43,028 nt of DNA, taken from NCBI RefSeq assembly GCF_002101555.1, contig NZ_LQOL01000009.1, positions 1-43,028 of the forward strand, read 5' to 3'. The DNA comes from Mycolicibacterium canariasense (GTDB lineage Bacteria; Actinomycetota; Actinomycetes; Mycobacteriales; Mycobacteriaceae). Position 1 is the stretch's first letter; each line of letters opens with the position of its first letter. Positions 8,738 through 17,189 of the stretch are shown here, one piece after another. The notes below the pieces were generated by a model. It worked only from the letters and a program-made list of their open reading frames with translations. It was not told where the DNA came from and did not search any database. The position numbers and the translations under genes were made by a program.

Positions 8738-10576
8738 ATGCGTGGCGTCGATACAGATACGGCGACCGGTGACGTGCGCACCGCGCCGCGGCCGAAGCGT
8801 CGGACGGCCTCCACCGCAGGGGCCGACGGGGGCGGGCAGTGGTGGGCCGCGACGAAAGACCAGACCGAAACACCGATCGACGAGCTGGTCGACGGGTTCG
8901 CCGAGATCAGCAACCAACGCATTCCCTACGGCTGGCTCCCCGTGCGTGCCCACAGCGCCTACGCCGCTGAGTTCACGGTCTGGTCGGATCTGGGCGCCGA
9001 AACGATCGCCACTCTGCTGGGACGCCCCTATGCGGGCGAGGCCACCGTGCGCGCGGTTCTGCTCACCGCGTGCGATGCCGTCGCGCGCCACCTATCCGCG
9101 CCGAAGACGACCAAGGCGCAGATGAGCACGTCGTCACTGGCCGCGGTGCTTCGCCGGTTCATCGGGCGCTTCGACGACTATGACCGCACGGTGCTCTCCG
9201 CGCGCGGATGGGCGCTGCGCCCGCGGTCGATCGATGAGATCGCGACCCATCTGGGAGTCGCCAATGTCAACGTGCATCGCAACGAACCGCGTAGCCGCCT
9301 GCGCTTCCAGGATCTGCTCACCGAGCCGTGGCACAGCCCCATCGCACACGCAGCAGAGCAGCTGCGCACATGTCTGGGTGCGCTCACCCGAGAGGCCACC
9401 GCCGCGGCTGCGCTGCAGGAGTTCGGACTGGATCTGGGCTCCGACGCCGGGCAGATCGTGTTGTATCTGGCCGGCCCCTACCAGTGCACCGGGCCGTGGC
9501 TGGAGGTCGCCGGCGCACTGACCGCAGCCGATGCCGCGCTGGATCGTGCCCTCGTATTGCGCCGTGCCCCGACCCGATCCCAGCTGACGAACTACTTCGC
9601 GAGCGTGGGCATCACTGCGTCGGCGGCGATGGCGTTCATCGAGCAGCAGCCGGACCTGCGCCGGGTCGGCGACCGGTGGGTGCGGTGGGGCGCGGGTGTG
9701 GGAGACCGTGCCGAGGCGGCGTTGCACCTTGCCGGTAGTCCCTGCGACCTGGAGCAGATCGCCGCGACGGCCGGATTGCCTGTTGCCGGCCAGCGGCGCG
9801 TGTACCTGCGCGCAGTTCTCAACGGCGACGCGCGCTTCATCCGGACCACGCGAACAACCTGGGGGCTGGCTCGGTGGGGTCTTCGCGAATACGCCGGCAT
9901 CTATGGCGAGATCGGCGCGCGCATCGACGCCGCCGGCGGAGCAGTCAGCACCGCACAGGTGGTGGCCGAGGTGACCGCAGCTGCACCCGATATCACCGAA
10001 AGTTCGGTGCGCAAGTTCATGGGCACACCGGGCTACATCATCGAAAAGGGGATCATCCGGCGGCGCACCGGCGACGATCCCTGGCCCAAACCCGAATCTG
10101 CGGCAACCGCCCGTGGCGTGTACCGCAACGGCCGCCAGATCCGTGTCGCCATCTCCGTCGACGCGAACCTGCTACGCGGTTCCGAGATGCCGTTGCCGGC
10201 GCAGGCAGCAGCGGCGCTCGACATAACACCAGGGATCACCAGACTGTTCACGTCCACCGTCGGGCAGGTGCCCATCCGGTGGCGGCTGTCCTCGAACCGC
10301 GGACCCACCATCGGATTCCTGCGCGCGGTCGCGGCCGCCGTCGGCGGCGCCGACGGCGACACCCTCGTATTGGCTTTCGACAAGACGGACTCGACTGTGC
10401 AGTCGACGTGCATCCCCGCCGATGCGCCACCAGCACGACGGCTCGCGGGCCTGCTGGGCCGCCGCGTTCGGGACCCGCTCGCCGGCATGGCCCGCGCGCT
10501 GCGCTGCCCACCCGAGGAGGTGATGGAGCGGCTGCACGCCCGCAGGGATGCAGAAGTGGCCGCACTGCTGGAGTAG
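8738..10576 (+). CDS. large multi-helix DNA-binding protein with sigma-region-4-like HTH
   Basis: 612 aa. TAGCCT at 8726-8731 followed by exactly 6 nt before the ATG indicates a leaderless transcript. Around residues 155-190 the sequence RPRSIDEIATHLGVANVNVHR resembles a sigma-70 region 4 type helix-turn-helix. Further winged-helix-like repeats appear to follow (DLEQIAATAGL near residue 345, TAQVVAEVTAAAPDITESSVRKFM near 410-435, with the last split over several helices). The C-terminal third is a separate alpha/beta region with an Asp/Thr-rich core. Such proteins are annotated in actinobacteria only as sigma-factor-like HTH proteins. A regulatory or DNA-recognition role on the element is inferred, not shown. 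Confidence 0.65.
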   Translation: MRGVDTDTATGDVRTAPRPKRRTASTAGADGGGQWWAATKDQTETPIDELVDGFAEISNQRIPYGWLPVRAHSAYAAEFTVWSDLGAETIATLLGRPYAGEATVRAVLLTACDAVARHLSAPKTTKAQMSTSSLAAVLRRFIGRFDDYDRTVLSARGWALRPRSIDEIATHLGVANVNVHRNEPRSRLRFQDLLTEPWHSPIAHAAEQLRTCLGALTREATAAAALQEFGLDLGSDAGQIVLYLAGPYQCTGPWLEVAGALTAADAALDRALVLRRAPTRSQLTNYFASVGITASAAMAFIEQQPDLRRVGDRWVRWGAGVGDRAEAALHLAGSPCDLEQIAATAGLPVAGQRRVYLRAVLNGDARFIRTTRTTWGLARWGLREYAGIYGEIGARIDAAGGAVSTAQVVAEVTAAAPDITESSVRKFMGTPGYIIEKGIIRRRTGDDPWPKPESAATARGVYRNGRQIRVAISVDANLLRGSEMPLPAQAAAALDITPGITRLFTSTVGQVPIRWRLSSNRGPTIGFLRAVAAAVGGADGDTLVLAFDKTDSTVQSTCIPADAPPARRLAGLLGRRVRDPLAGMARALRCPPEEVMERLHARRDAEVAALLE

Positions 10577-10824
10577 ATCCGGCGGCCGGTGAGGATGGTC
10601 ACCGATCTGATTGCCGCGGTACCACGTGAGGGGCCGAGGGCTTCAAGAACTCCGAGGACGTTGCGGTGGCCGGCATGCCTGTGTCGCGCGTCCTTGATCG
10701 ACGCGAATGTCGTTTATTCGCGGACGCTGCTCGACTGGGTCAGCATGCTGAGCCTCCGCAGCAACATGTTCGAGGTCTTCTGGACCGAGTGAGTTACCCC
10801 GGTTGGCGCGATCGTGTCACGTAG

Positions 10825-11016
10825 CGACGCGAGCAGTCGGCGAACTACCGCACCGGGGCTCTGGACCTACCTGGCCAGACCTGGCGAGATCGGCCCGCGA
10901 TCACCCGAGGCGACGACCGCTACCTCGTCGGTGACATGGTCGCCGCACCGGGCCTACTCGCCGAGGTATCCATTAGCAGCGCCCTTACCGCAAGCCGCCT
11001 CGCGACCGCGAGGTGA
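10825..11016 (+). pseudogene. C-terminal relic of an FAD-dependent oxidoreductase
   Basis: The frame from 10825 to the TGA at 11016 encodes GALDLPGQTWRDRPA, then YLVGDMVAAPGLLAEVS and a short tail SALTASRLATAR. The GDMVAAPGLL(S/A)EVS block is the C-terminal FAD-binding signature of phytoene-desaturase-like oxidoreductases. An in-frame TAG at 10822 and the absence of any N-terminal dinucleotide-binding motif upstream show that only the tail remains. It has no promoter of its own and is presumably not expressed. Confidence 0.65.
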
Positions 11017-11059
11017 GTCCGGCAAGGTGCATGGGCATCTTTACAGGCGTTGTGGCTGA

Positions 11060-11191
11060 TTAGGTAGCGGCCCGTGCAGCGCGGGCGTGGGCCAGGCGGT
11101 AAGAATCGGTCCCGGTCTCAATGATGTTGCCGCCGAATGTGAGTCGATCAACGATCGCCGCGCACAGTCTGGGGTCGGTGAAGGCGGTCGC
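11060..11191 (-). pseudogene. istB: istB C-terminal relic (IS21 family ATPase)
   Basis: The minus-strand frame ending at 11060 reads TAFTDPRLCAAIVDRLTFGG then NIIETGTDSYRLAHARA, the conserved C-terminus of IstB-like ATPases that help IS21-family transposases. The Walker A and B regions are missing, and no istA lies beside it. It marks an old IS21 insertion that has been cut down to its last 40 or so residues, next to another truncated gene. Confidence 0.75.
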
Positions 11192-11380
11192 AGCAGCGGC
11201 GCGGCGCGGGGACATCGACATCAGGGCTGTCGGTGAGGCGATTCGCGGGGAGCGTTCGCCGGCGGCCAGGGACAGCTACGCCCGGCTGGTGTCAGAGGTC
11301 TCGGTGTCAGGCGCACCGTCAATGACGTGACAGGCTCGCTGATCTGCGGCGCGACTCGATCTGCCTCGATGCCAGTCCCG

Positions 11381-12439
11381 TCATCCAGCCGGATTCGCCA
11401 TCCGTGTGAGGAAGGCGTACACACCGGCGGGGTCGTCAGCGGCGCGAATCCTTCGGTGATCAGCGCCGACGCGACGCAGTGCGACCCGCATGGCGCGGCT
11501 GTCGTCGGGCCGAAGCTGGCTCAGCACAGCGCGTGGGTCACCTAGCGCCAGGCCGGCCAGCGAGATGAGGTCTTGCAGATGGCGCTCCGGATCGCGGCTA
11601 TCCACGGTCCATGCGTGGGCCTTGGCGACCAGGCCACCCAGCAGCGTGGGTCGCCGAACGTATCCTCGCCGACCGTCGGACTCAATCGGCACGCGCTGCG
11701 CACGCGTCAGCGCCTGGTTTCCACCTTCAGCGCCGAGTCCGGGCCTACCCGACCCGGTCCTGGCGGGTCGCCTCTGGCGTTCCATCCCCTCGGGGACCAT
11801 CACGTCGATGACCGTCTTCCCGCGAGCGAAGCGATACCCCAACCCGTCACTGGTTTTCACCTCGGTGAATCCGTTGCCGGTCAGGTAGAGCGTCGTGTCG
11901 CGCAGCGCGTCGCGGCGGGTCCACACACCCACGACCATGTCGCCGTCGTCGGTGGGCCGGTGAATGGTGACTCCATGCTCAAGCAGGTGCAGCATGGTCA
12001 TCTGCCCGCCGACCAGAACCCACGGCGGCGGATCAGTCTCTTCGAAGTCCAGCAGTGTGTGCCACATGCGCATCTGATGCTCGGGCATGTCGGGCAGAAC
12101 GACGGCATCCTGTTCCAAGGTCCGGACGAAATCCGGTGTGGTGCGCAGAATCTGATTCCACCGATCCAGGTCGGCGCGCGAGACCTGCTGCGCCGTCTGT
12201 CCCAGTGCGCGCAGATCGGTGTTCAGCCGCTCGCGTTCGTTCTGCGTCAGTGCCGGTGCCAGCCCGACCCGGGTGCAGAGACGGTCCACGGCCGCAGCGA
12301 GGTCCGCGGTGTCGGCAATCGCCGAGGCACCAGGCTGCCGTCCTGCCAGAAACATTTCGGTGGCGCTGTCGATGGTCTGGCCCGTGATCGCCGCGATCGC
12401 TTCCAGCGCCACCGAATGGGGACATTCAAGAGCGCCCAC
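11381..12439 (-). CDS. AbiEii-like nucleotidyltransferase (toxin component)
   Basis: 352 aa from GTG at 12439, only 3 nt after the stop of the HTH gene. The central part shows a nucleotidyltransferase fold: WVLVGGQMTMLHLL, then TDDGDMVVGV supplying the metal-binding acidic pair, then GYRFARGKTVIDVMVPEG with a third acidic residue. This matches the AbiEii/MNT type of enzyme used as a toxin in type IV-like systems, where it transfers nucleotides to tRNA or other targets. The N-terminal 120 residues are helical and specific to this subgroup. Paired with an HTH antitoxin-like protein and sited on an element full of tRNAs, a tRNA-directed activity is an attractive inference. Confidence 0.7.
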   Translation of the reverse strand: MGALECPHSVALEAIAAITGQTIDSATEMFLAGRQPGASAIADTADLAAAVDRLCTRVGLAPALTQNERERLNTDLRALGQTAQQVSRADLDRWNQILRTTPDFVRTLEQDAVVLPDMPEHQMRMWHTLLDFEETDPPPWVLVGGQMTMLHLLEHGVTIHRPTDDGDMVVGVWTRRDALRDTTLYLTGNGFTEVKTSDGLGYRFARGKTVIDVMVPEGMERQRRPARTGSGRPGLGAEGGNQALTRAQRVPIESDGRRGYVRRPTLLGGLVAKAHAWTVDSRDPERHLQDLISLAGLALGDPRAVLSQLRPDDSRAMRVALRRVGADHRRIRAADDPAGVYAFLTRMANPAG

Positions 12440-12442
12440 CGT

Positions 12443-13189
12443 TCAGGTCCGCCTGGTCGCGCGCAGCGCGTCGTTGATCAATGTGCAGCCCGCGGAACGC
12501 GTCCGTGCGTCGGTGTCGTCGGCCAGGTCGGCACCGACAATCAACCGCGGCGATGCGCGCACTGCGAAGGTGTCACCGTGTGCGCCGCTGTCGACGATCT
12601 CGGTCGCCGCCACCATGTCGAGGTCGAGCACCCGCAGTGTGAGGTTCCCCTGTGGGCTGTCGATCAGAAAGAAATCCGCGACTAGTCGGCGCGCGGTCCC
12701 GGCGCTGACGTACGCGTCGGCCGCGCCGCCGGATGCCAGCCCGAGACCGTAGACGTCAGCCGCGCTGATCCCGGTGGGGAGAACGTCGCCGGTGCCCAGG
12801 AGGTCTTGTACGTCGCGCGCGCCGATCCGGTAGCGGCGCACCGTCTGCATGCGCAGGGACAGCCAGCGTTGCACCGTCTCACAGGGCGCGGAGGCCTCCC
12901 GGGCATGGGCGAGTCGGTTGCGCAGGCGATAGCGCTCGGTGGCGTTGAGTCCGCTGGCAAGCCCGTCGCACATCGCAGCTGCGGCCCAGGCGGTGCGGGC
13001 CGCGAACGGCCGCCCTGTGGCCCCCGCGGTCATCAGGTCGGCGTGCCGGTCGACGCTGTCGGCGTCGATGAGCCACTGGTCGCCTGCGCGTGTGGCGGTC
13101 AGACGCCCTGCGGCGATCAGCGCGCGCACCCGGGAGGTGTGCACACCGAGGCGGTGCGCAACCTGCGCGGTGGTAAGGACGCCGGACAT
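12443..13189 (-). CDS. HTH regulator/antitoxin partner of the nucleotidyltransferase
   Basis: 248 aa. The N-terminal domain LTTAQVAHRLGVHTSRVRAL plus AGDQWLIDADSV is a MerR/excisionase-like helix-turn-helix with a wing. The rest is an alpha/beta domain without a recognised name. The ATG at 13189 lies 7 nt after a TATAGT -10 box, so the mRNA is probably leaderless, and the start codon overlaps the left arm of a perfect palindrome, pointing to autorepression. The gene is immediately upstream of and nearly touching the nucleotidyltransferase gene, as antitoxin/regulator genes of AbiE-type loci are. Confidence 0.7.
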   Translation of the reverse strand: MSGVLTTAQVAHRLGVHTSRVRALIAAGRLTATRAGDQWLIDADSVDRHADLMTAGATGRPFAARTAWAAAAMCDGLASGLNATERYRLRNRLAHAREASAPCETVQRWLSLRMQTVRRYRIGARDVQDLLGTGDVLPTGISAADVYGLGLASGGAADAYVSAGTARRLVADFFLIDSPQGNLTLRVLDLDMVAATEIVDSGAHGDTFAVRASPRLIVGADLADDTDARTRSAGCTLINDALRATRRT

Positions 13190-13227
13190 ATACACAACTA
13201 TAGCGGGATCGCGATAGTTGTGTATAT
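13188..13227. promoter_or_regulatory. perfect 14-bp-arm palindromic operator
   Basis: ATATACACAACTAT at 13188-13201 and its exact reverse complement at 13214-13227 are separated by 12 nt. The site spans the -10 region and start codon of the HTH gene on the minus strand, and sits just upstream of a plus-strand TAGAAT box. The A/T-rich arms stand out from the GC-rich surroundings. It is best explained as the autoregulatory operator of the HTH protein. Confidence 0.8.
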
Positions 13228-13257
13228 CGTTGCTGTTGGACCGCCTAGAATGGGGAC

Positions 13258-13542
13258 GTGACAGGCCGCCGTTCAGTCCCGGTAGCTGTCTTTCTCGGCC
13301 CCGATTCTGGCCATCCTCCCGCGCAGTGCACGGTCACCCTCGATTTATCGGCGCTAACCCCTGAGAATTCTCATTCCCGCAGCAGGTCCAGTGAAGTGCC
13401 TGGTGAGCGCGTTTTCTCAGTGCGGATGTGTATCCCTGACGAAGTAACTCGGGGTGACACCGAAGATGTCGGCCACTGCACACACTTCGTTGAGGCGCGG
13501 CGACGCGACCCCGTTGCAGTATCGGTACCACTGCGTCTGTGA
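13258..13542 (+). CDS. possible small leaderless gene, unknown function
   Basis: 94 aa from a GTG placed exactly 6 nt after TAGAAT (13246-13251), the typical mycobacterial leaderless arrangement, and divergent from the HTH gene across the palindrome. The product has no recognised motif. Its last 126 nt run antisense to the XRE gene, so the true product may be shorter or the frame may be chance. It is listed because the promoter/start geometry is good. Confidence 0.3.
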   Translation: MTGRRSVPVAVFLGPDSGHPPAQCTVTLDLSALTPENSHSRSRSSEVPGERVFSVRMCIPDEVTRGDTEDVGHCTHFVEARRRDPVAVSVPLRL

Positions 13543-13707
13543 AAGCTTGAGGTCAGGGTGCTCGACTTGCAGCATCCTGTGGACGCTCAGCGGCGTCACA
13601 CGCCGCTGCCGGCCGGTACGGGGCTGCACCGCGAGGTGGCCGCCCATCAGTGTCCGTAGGCGGTCTGCGAAATAGGCCGCGGCTTCATCGACTCTCGTGT
13701 TCTCCAT
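13417..13707 (-). CDS. EspR-like XRE-family regulator
   Basis: 96 aa. ATG at 13707 follows TAATGT by 6 nt, indicating leaderless expression. The layout is that of small mycobacterial XRE proteins of the EspR/Lsr2-independent type: an N-terminal helix AAAYFADRLRTLMG, then LSVHRMLQ, a turn, LSQTQWYRYCNGVASPRLNEV and VADIFGVTPSYFV, the last being the typical end of the XRE domain. It probably regulates neighbouring accessory genes such as the recombinase at 14039 or the locus at 13189. Confidence 0.75.
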   Translation of the reverse strand: MENTRVDEAAAYFADRLRTLMGGHLAVQPRTGRQRRVTPLSVHRMLQVEHPDLKLSQTQWYRYCNGVASPRLNEVCAVADIFGVTPSYFVRDTHPH

Positions 13708-14038
13708 GTGCCGACATTAAGGCTGCAAACGGGCCATTCAGGCTGCCGCGCACTAGGAATTTTCATCGCCCTGTCACCGGTCGGAACTAGTCGAGCCCAC
13801 CAGGCAAAACACCTGTAGCCGACACCCGAATCGTTGACCGGAACCGCATTGAAAAGCCACCGGACGGATCGCTGAACTGGGCAGATGGCATAGCCCCCGC
13901 AAGGCACATGACACCAGTGAGCACGCACGGCTCCGGCAGCCAAAAGACGTGACAGTCCCAGCTCAGCCGATGCACGCATTTATGCACGTGCAAACATCAG
14001 CGGCATCGAAAGTACCTGGACGGCGATAGGCTGCCACC
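13708..14038. other. intergenic region with divergent leaderless promoters
   Basis: I see no convincing gene here. The two ends hold -10 boxes: TAATGT for the minus-strand XRE gene and TAGGCT (14027-14032), 6 nt before the recombinase ATG. Short frames in the middle lack ribosome-binding sites and recognisable motifs. Confidence 0.5.
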
Positions 14039-15175
14039 ATGCCGTCACTCGCCGTACCAGCGGACGGTCCGGACACCGCCTTGGACCGGCGCACACAGGA
14101 GGCGATCCTGCGTGCTGCCGCGGCTGCCCAATCGCCGGGCACCCGGCGCGCTTACGACAGCGCCTGGGCCCGATTCGAACGCTGGTGTGCCACCCACCAG
14201 CACCGTCCGCTACCGGCACGTCCAGATGTCGTCGCGGCCTACCTCGTCGAAGCCGCCGAGACCGTCGACAGCGACGGCCGCCGTTCCTATGCCGCCGCGA
14301 CGCTGGCCAAGTGGGTCGCGGCGATCAGCGACCGACATCGCCGCGCGAGCTGCGACAGCGACCCCACGCAGCATGCACTGGTGCGCGCAACCGCCGCTGG
14401 TCTGCGCCGCGAATACGCGATCGCCGGTGACCGTCCCCGAACGCCGCGCGACCCGCTGCTGACCGAGGACATCATGGCTCTGGTCGAGACGGCCCGCGCC
14501 CAGGTGACCGGGTGGGCCAGTGGGGTCCGTGAAAGGCGTGACACGGCGCTGTTGCTGATGGGATTCGCCGGAGCGTTCCGCCGCAGCGAGCTGGTCGCAC
14601 TCACCGGTGCTGATCTGGCACTGCACCCGCTCGACGGGATGCATATTCACGTGCGCCGATCCAAGACAGACCAGGGTGGCGAGGGCCGCGTACATGCACT
14701 TCCGCGCACTGAGGACCCCCGCCGTTGCCCGCCGTGCGCCTACACCCGCTGGGCCCTCGCAGTCTCCGCGTTCGACCGCGGCGGTCGCGCCGCACTCATC
14801 GCTGCGGTTTGCGGTGTCGACGATGACTTCGAGGATCACCTGTGCCGGCGGATGCGCCCAGCGATCACTGGGGGACGGGCGGTGTTTCGCTCCATCGCAC
14901 AGAACGGCAATCTCTCGACTGATGCACTGTCCGGGGCCGCAGTGCACTCCGCGGTGCGCCGGCGTGCCGAGCGAGCCGGGTTCTCCGAGGACGAGGTCGC
15001 CAGACTCGGCGCGCACAGCCTGAGAGCCGGATTCGTCACCCAGGCCATACGCAACGGCGCCGACACCGTGGCGATCATGCGCCAGACAGCCCACCAGACC
15101 CCGGCGATGGTGGCGCGCTACGCCCGAGAGAAAGCACCCCTGGTCGGCAACGCGGTCACCCAACTCGGGCTCTGA
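14039..15175 (+). CDS. tyrosine recombinase (site-specific integrase), intact
   Basis: 378 aa, leaderless start 6 nt after TAGGCT. A SAM-like core-binding domain (RAYDSAWARFERWCATHQ) is followed by a catalytic domain with box I Arg in GAFRRSELVAL, the beta-hairpin Lys in RRSKTDQGGEG, HSLRAGF supplying HxxR, a His in TAHQTPAMV and the nucleophile Tyr in ARYAREKAP. All catalytic residues are present, so this is the best candidate for an active integrase of the element. It is coupled to a degenerate partner 2 nt downstream and lies immediately beside the tRNA array, a pairing that could mobilise the array. Confidence 0.85.
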   Translation: MPSLAVPADGPDTALDRRTQEAILRAAAAAQSPGTRRAYDSAWARFERWCATHQHRPLPARPDVVAAYLVEAAETVDSDGRRSYAAATLAKWVAAISDRHRRASCDSDPTQHALVRATAAGLRREYAIAGDRPRTPRDPLLTEDIMALVETARAQVTGWASGVRERRDTALLLMGFAGAFRRSELVALTGADLALHPLDGMHIHVRRSKTDQGGEGRVHALPRTEDPRRCPPCAYTRWALAVSAFDRGGRAALIAAVCGVDDDFEDHLCRRMRPAITGGRAVFRSIAQNGNLSTDALSGAAVHSAVRRRAERAGFSEDEVARLGAHSLRAGFVTQAIRNGADTVAIMRQTAHQTPAMVARYAREKAPLVGNAVTQLGL

Positions 15176-15177
15176 CC

Positions 15178-16170
15178 GTGGCTGTCAACCGTCGGGAGCA
15201 GGCGGTGTGGGGCTTGTTCGCCGACTGGTGCGCGGCGCATGAGCAGCCGCCGTTGCCGGCCGCGCCGCTGACGCTGGCGCGGTTCCTGGCCGAGAATCCC
15301 GCCACGGTGGCCAGCCAGCGCCGCCGTGTAGGTGTCGTCAACGCGGTGCACCGGCGTCGCGGACACCGACCGCCCGGGCACGTCGAGACGGTGCGCGAAC
15401 TCATCGACAGTCGCCGGCGCGGCACCGTCGCTGCCCGGGCTGATGCCGCAGCAGCTGCGCTGGCCAGGCTCCCCAGACGCGGCTGGCCAACAGCGCTGTT
15501 CGCCCGCCGAGACGCAATGCTGCTGACGCTGGCCGCAGCCGCGGTGCCCTACACCCGGATCGCGTCGCTGCGCCTGGGCGACATCGACAGCGACCAGCGC
15601 GGTGACACCGTGTCGGTGACCTGCCCCGACGGGACGGCGTACACCGCCACAACGCCCGCAATCGACGCGTCCCCGGTCAGTGTGTGGGAGGAATGGCGGG
15701 AGATCCGCGGTCTCCAGCACCAGTTCCCGAGCCCACGCATTGTCGCGGCTCATCTTCGGGGGCAGCAGGTGCGCAACGCCGCTGCGGCGCCTGTGCATCT
15801 ACCGCTGTTCACGCCGATCGACCGCTGGGGCGACTGCGGCCTAGCGCCGACCGCGCTCACACCCGCCGCGGTCTCGGCAATCCTCGCCCCGCACCTGGAA
15901 GGCACGGCTCTTCCACATGCGCCGCTTCCGGCACCCGAAGCGCACCGCGCGAGACGTCCCGCGCCCCGAGCAGAGCCTGCGCCGGTACCGGAGACCGTCA
16001 TGACACTGGACCCGGAAACCTTCGGCCGCGGCCTGGCCGCACGTCGCCGCGCGGCCACGGATCTGGCCGGAGTCACCGATGTGCTCGACGATGTTGAGGA
16101 CCGCGCCAGCCGCCTACTCGATGACCTGCTGCGGCTGCTCGACGACCCAGACCCGGGCGCACAGCGGTGA
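15178..16170 (+). CDS. recombinase-like accessory protein (degenerate tyrosine recombinase)
   Basis: 330 aa from GTG at 15178, 2 nt after the recombinase stop. The N-terminus (VWGLFADWCAAHEQ, LTLARFLAENPATVASQ) resembles an integrase core-binding domain. The middle has an Arg in YTRIASLRLGDID at the box I position. HxxR and a catalytic Tyr are not found, and the C-terminal 90 residues are Pro/Ala/Arg-rich then helical (VLDDVEDRASRLLDDLL). It probably forms a complex with the intact recombinase or directs its specificity. The pair may be typical of this element class; I cannot check that here. Confidence 0.65.
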   Translation: MAVNRREQAVWGLFADWCAAHEQPPLPAAPLTLARFLAENPATVASQRRRVGVVNAVHRRRGHRPPGHVETVRELIDSRRRGTVAARADAAAAALARLPRRGWPTALFARRDAMLLTLAAAAVPYTRIASLRLGDIDSDQRGDTVSVTCPDGTAYTATTPAIDASPVSVWEEWREIRGLQHQFPSPRIVAAHLRGQQVRNAAAAPVHLPLFTPIDRWGDCGLAPTALTPAAVSAILAPHLEGTALPHAPLPAPEAHRARRPAPRAEPAPVPETVMTLDPETFGRGLAARRRAATDLAGVTDVLDDVEDRASRLLDDLLRLLDDPDPGAQR

Positions 16171-16260
16171 CGCGCCCGGTGGCAGTTCGGCCACGGCGCT
16201 GTGATCCCCTCCAGACAGCCGGGTGCACCGTGTTCCCAGCACACGCAGGAGGATTCGCCG

Positions 16261-16542
16261 ATGTCTGTCTTCTACGAGTTGCCGGCCACCGAACTAGTGG
16301 AGGGACTGTCCACTGACGATGCCCAGCGCATCCTCGACGTGATGCGCGTGGGGGACAAGATCCAGGTCACGGTCTACACACCACGCACTGACGATGACGC
16401 GCAGGATAGACAGAACCAGCACGAGTCTGAGACCCGCCTATACGGCGCCGGCAGCTACGTGTCACTCGGCGCGTTCCCCGGCACGCCGGTCGACCTGTCG
16501 CGGCACCCGCAGGCGCGGAACCGCCGCGAATCCTCCAGGTAG
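16261..16542 (+). CDS. small hypothetical protein following the recombinase pair
   Basis: 93 aa. ATG at 16261 is preceded by AGGAGG with good spacing; an upstream in-frame GTG at 16201 lacks one. The sequence ELPATELVEGLSTDDAQRIL then VMRVGDKIQVTVYT suggests a compact helix plus beta-barrel, like small SH3-type or KOW-like proteins, but I cannot name a family. It is the last plus-strand gene before the array, and may belong to the recombinase operon. Confidence 0.6.
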   Translation: MSVFYELPATELVEGLSTDDAQRILDVMRVGDKIQVTVYTPRTDDDAQDRQNQHESETRLYGAGSYVSLGAFPGTPVDLSRHPQARNRRESSR

Positions 16543-16567
16543 AGAACCCATCGTGTGTGATGCGCAG

Positions 16568-16652
16568 CGGAGACGGCGGGACTCGAACCCGCGGCCGGTT
16601 ACACCGACTACGCCTTAGCAAGGCGCTGCATTCGCCACTCTGCCACGTCTCC
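16568..16652 (-). tRNA. tRNA-Ser(GCT)
   Basis: Acceptor GGAGACG pairs with CGTCTCC, with discriminator G. The anticodon loop reads CTTGCTAAG around GCT, and a long variable arm typical of Ser is present. The T-arm is GCGGG/CCCGC around TTCGAGT. No CCA is encoded. It is the distal (last) tRNA of the array. Confidence 0.95.
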
Positions 16653-16678
16653 AATTTGGCTGCACCGCCGCCATTGCG

Positions 16679-16751
16679 AGCCCCCAGCCGGAATTGAACC
16701 GACGCCTGCGCATTACGAGTGCGCCGCTCTGGCCGACTGAGCTATGGGGGC
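16679..16751 (-). tRNA. tRNA-Thr(CGT)
   Basis: Acceptor GCCCCCA/TGGGGGC, D-arm TAGCTC..., anticodon arm GCGCA-CTCGTAA-TGCGC giving CGT, and T-loop TTCAATT. The discriminator is U, shared with the other two Thr tRNAs of the array. It reads ACG, a codon already readable by the wobbling Thr-TGT species. Confidence 0.93.
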
Positions 16752-16800
16752 ATGCGCGCCTTGCACGCAGCAGCCGACGATCCGGTGCTTGTCTACGTGC

Positions 16801-16992
16801 ATGGCACAAAACAGGTTGTACTCCGTGGTCCAGTCACACGCTCCGTACGACACCCACGTGCTGGTCGGTCACCATCTCGAATACACAGCGGCTAAAGCGC
16901 TGTCGGACCAGCTTAGTGCCGGGACCGTGAGCGTGGTGCCATCGAGCGATTTTCCGGACGACGCGAAAGTCGGTGACACCGTCGAGGTTTGA
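16801..16992 (+). CDS. small hypothetical protein, antisense-oriented to the array
   Basis: 63 aa from ATG at 16801. It reads YDTHVLVGHHLEYTAAKALS then TVSVVPSSDFPDDAKVGDTV, a plausible compact alpha/beta protein. It runs against the tRNAs between Thr(CGT) and Cys. No ribosome-binding site is obvious. The family is unknown. Confidence 0.5.
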   Translation: MAQNRLYSVVQSHAPYDTHVLVGHHLEYTAAKALSDQLSAGTVSVVPSSDFPDDAKVGDTVEV

Positions 16993-17037
16993 ACGCACGT
17001 CCCGCGGAGTCACCGCGGTACCGATACGCGTTGTTGG

Positions 17038-17108
17038 AGTCTCCGACCGGAATCGAACCGGTGTGCGCGGCTTTGCAGACCGCTGCCTCGCCATTCGGCC
17101 ACGGAGAC
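17038..17108 (-). tRNA. tRNA-Cys(GCA)
   Basis: Acceptor GTCTCCG/CGGAGAC with discriminator U, the Cys identity base. The anticodon arm GCGGT-CTGCAAA-GCCGC gives GCA. CCA is encoded at 17035-17037. Confidence 0.95.
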
Positions 17109-17189
17109 ACGTTCGCCGTACCGCTCACGATCGCTGGGCTACTGTCGACGCCTAGCGGCAGACGTCGCCGAGCCGGCGCGGCTGAGCGA

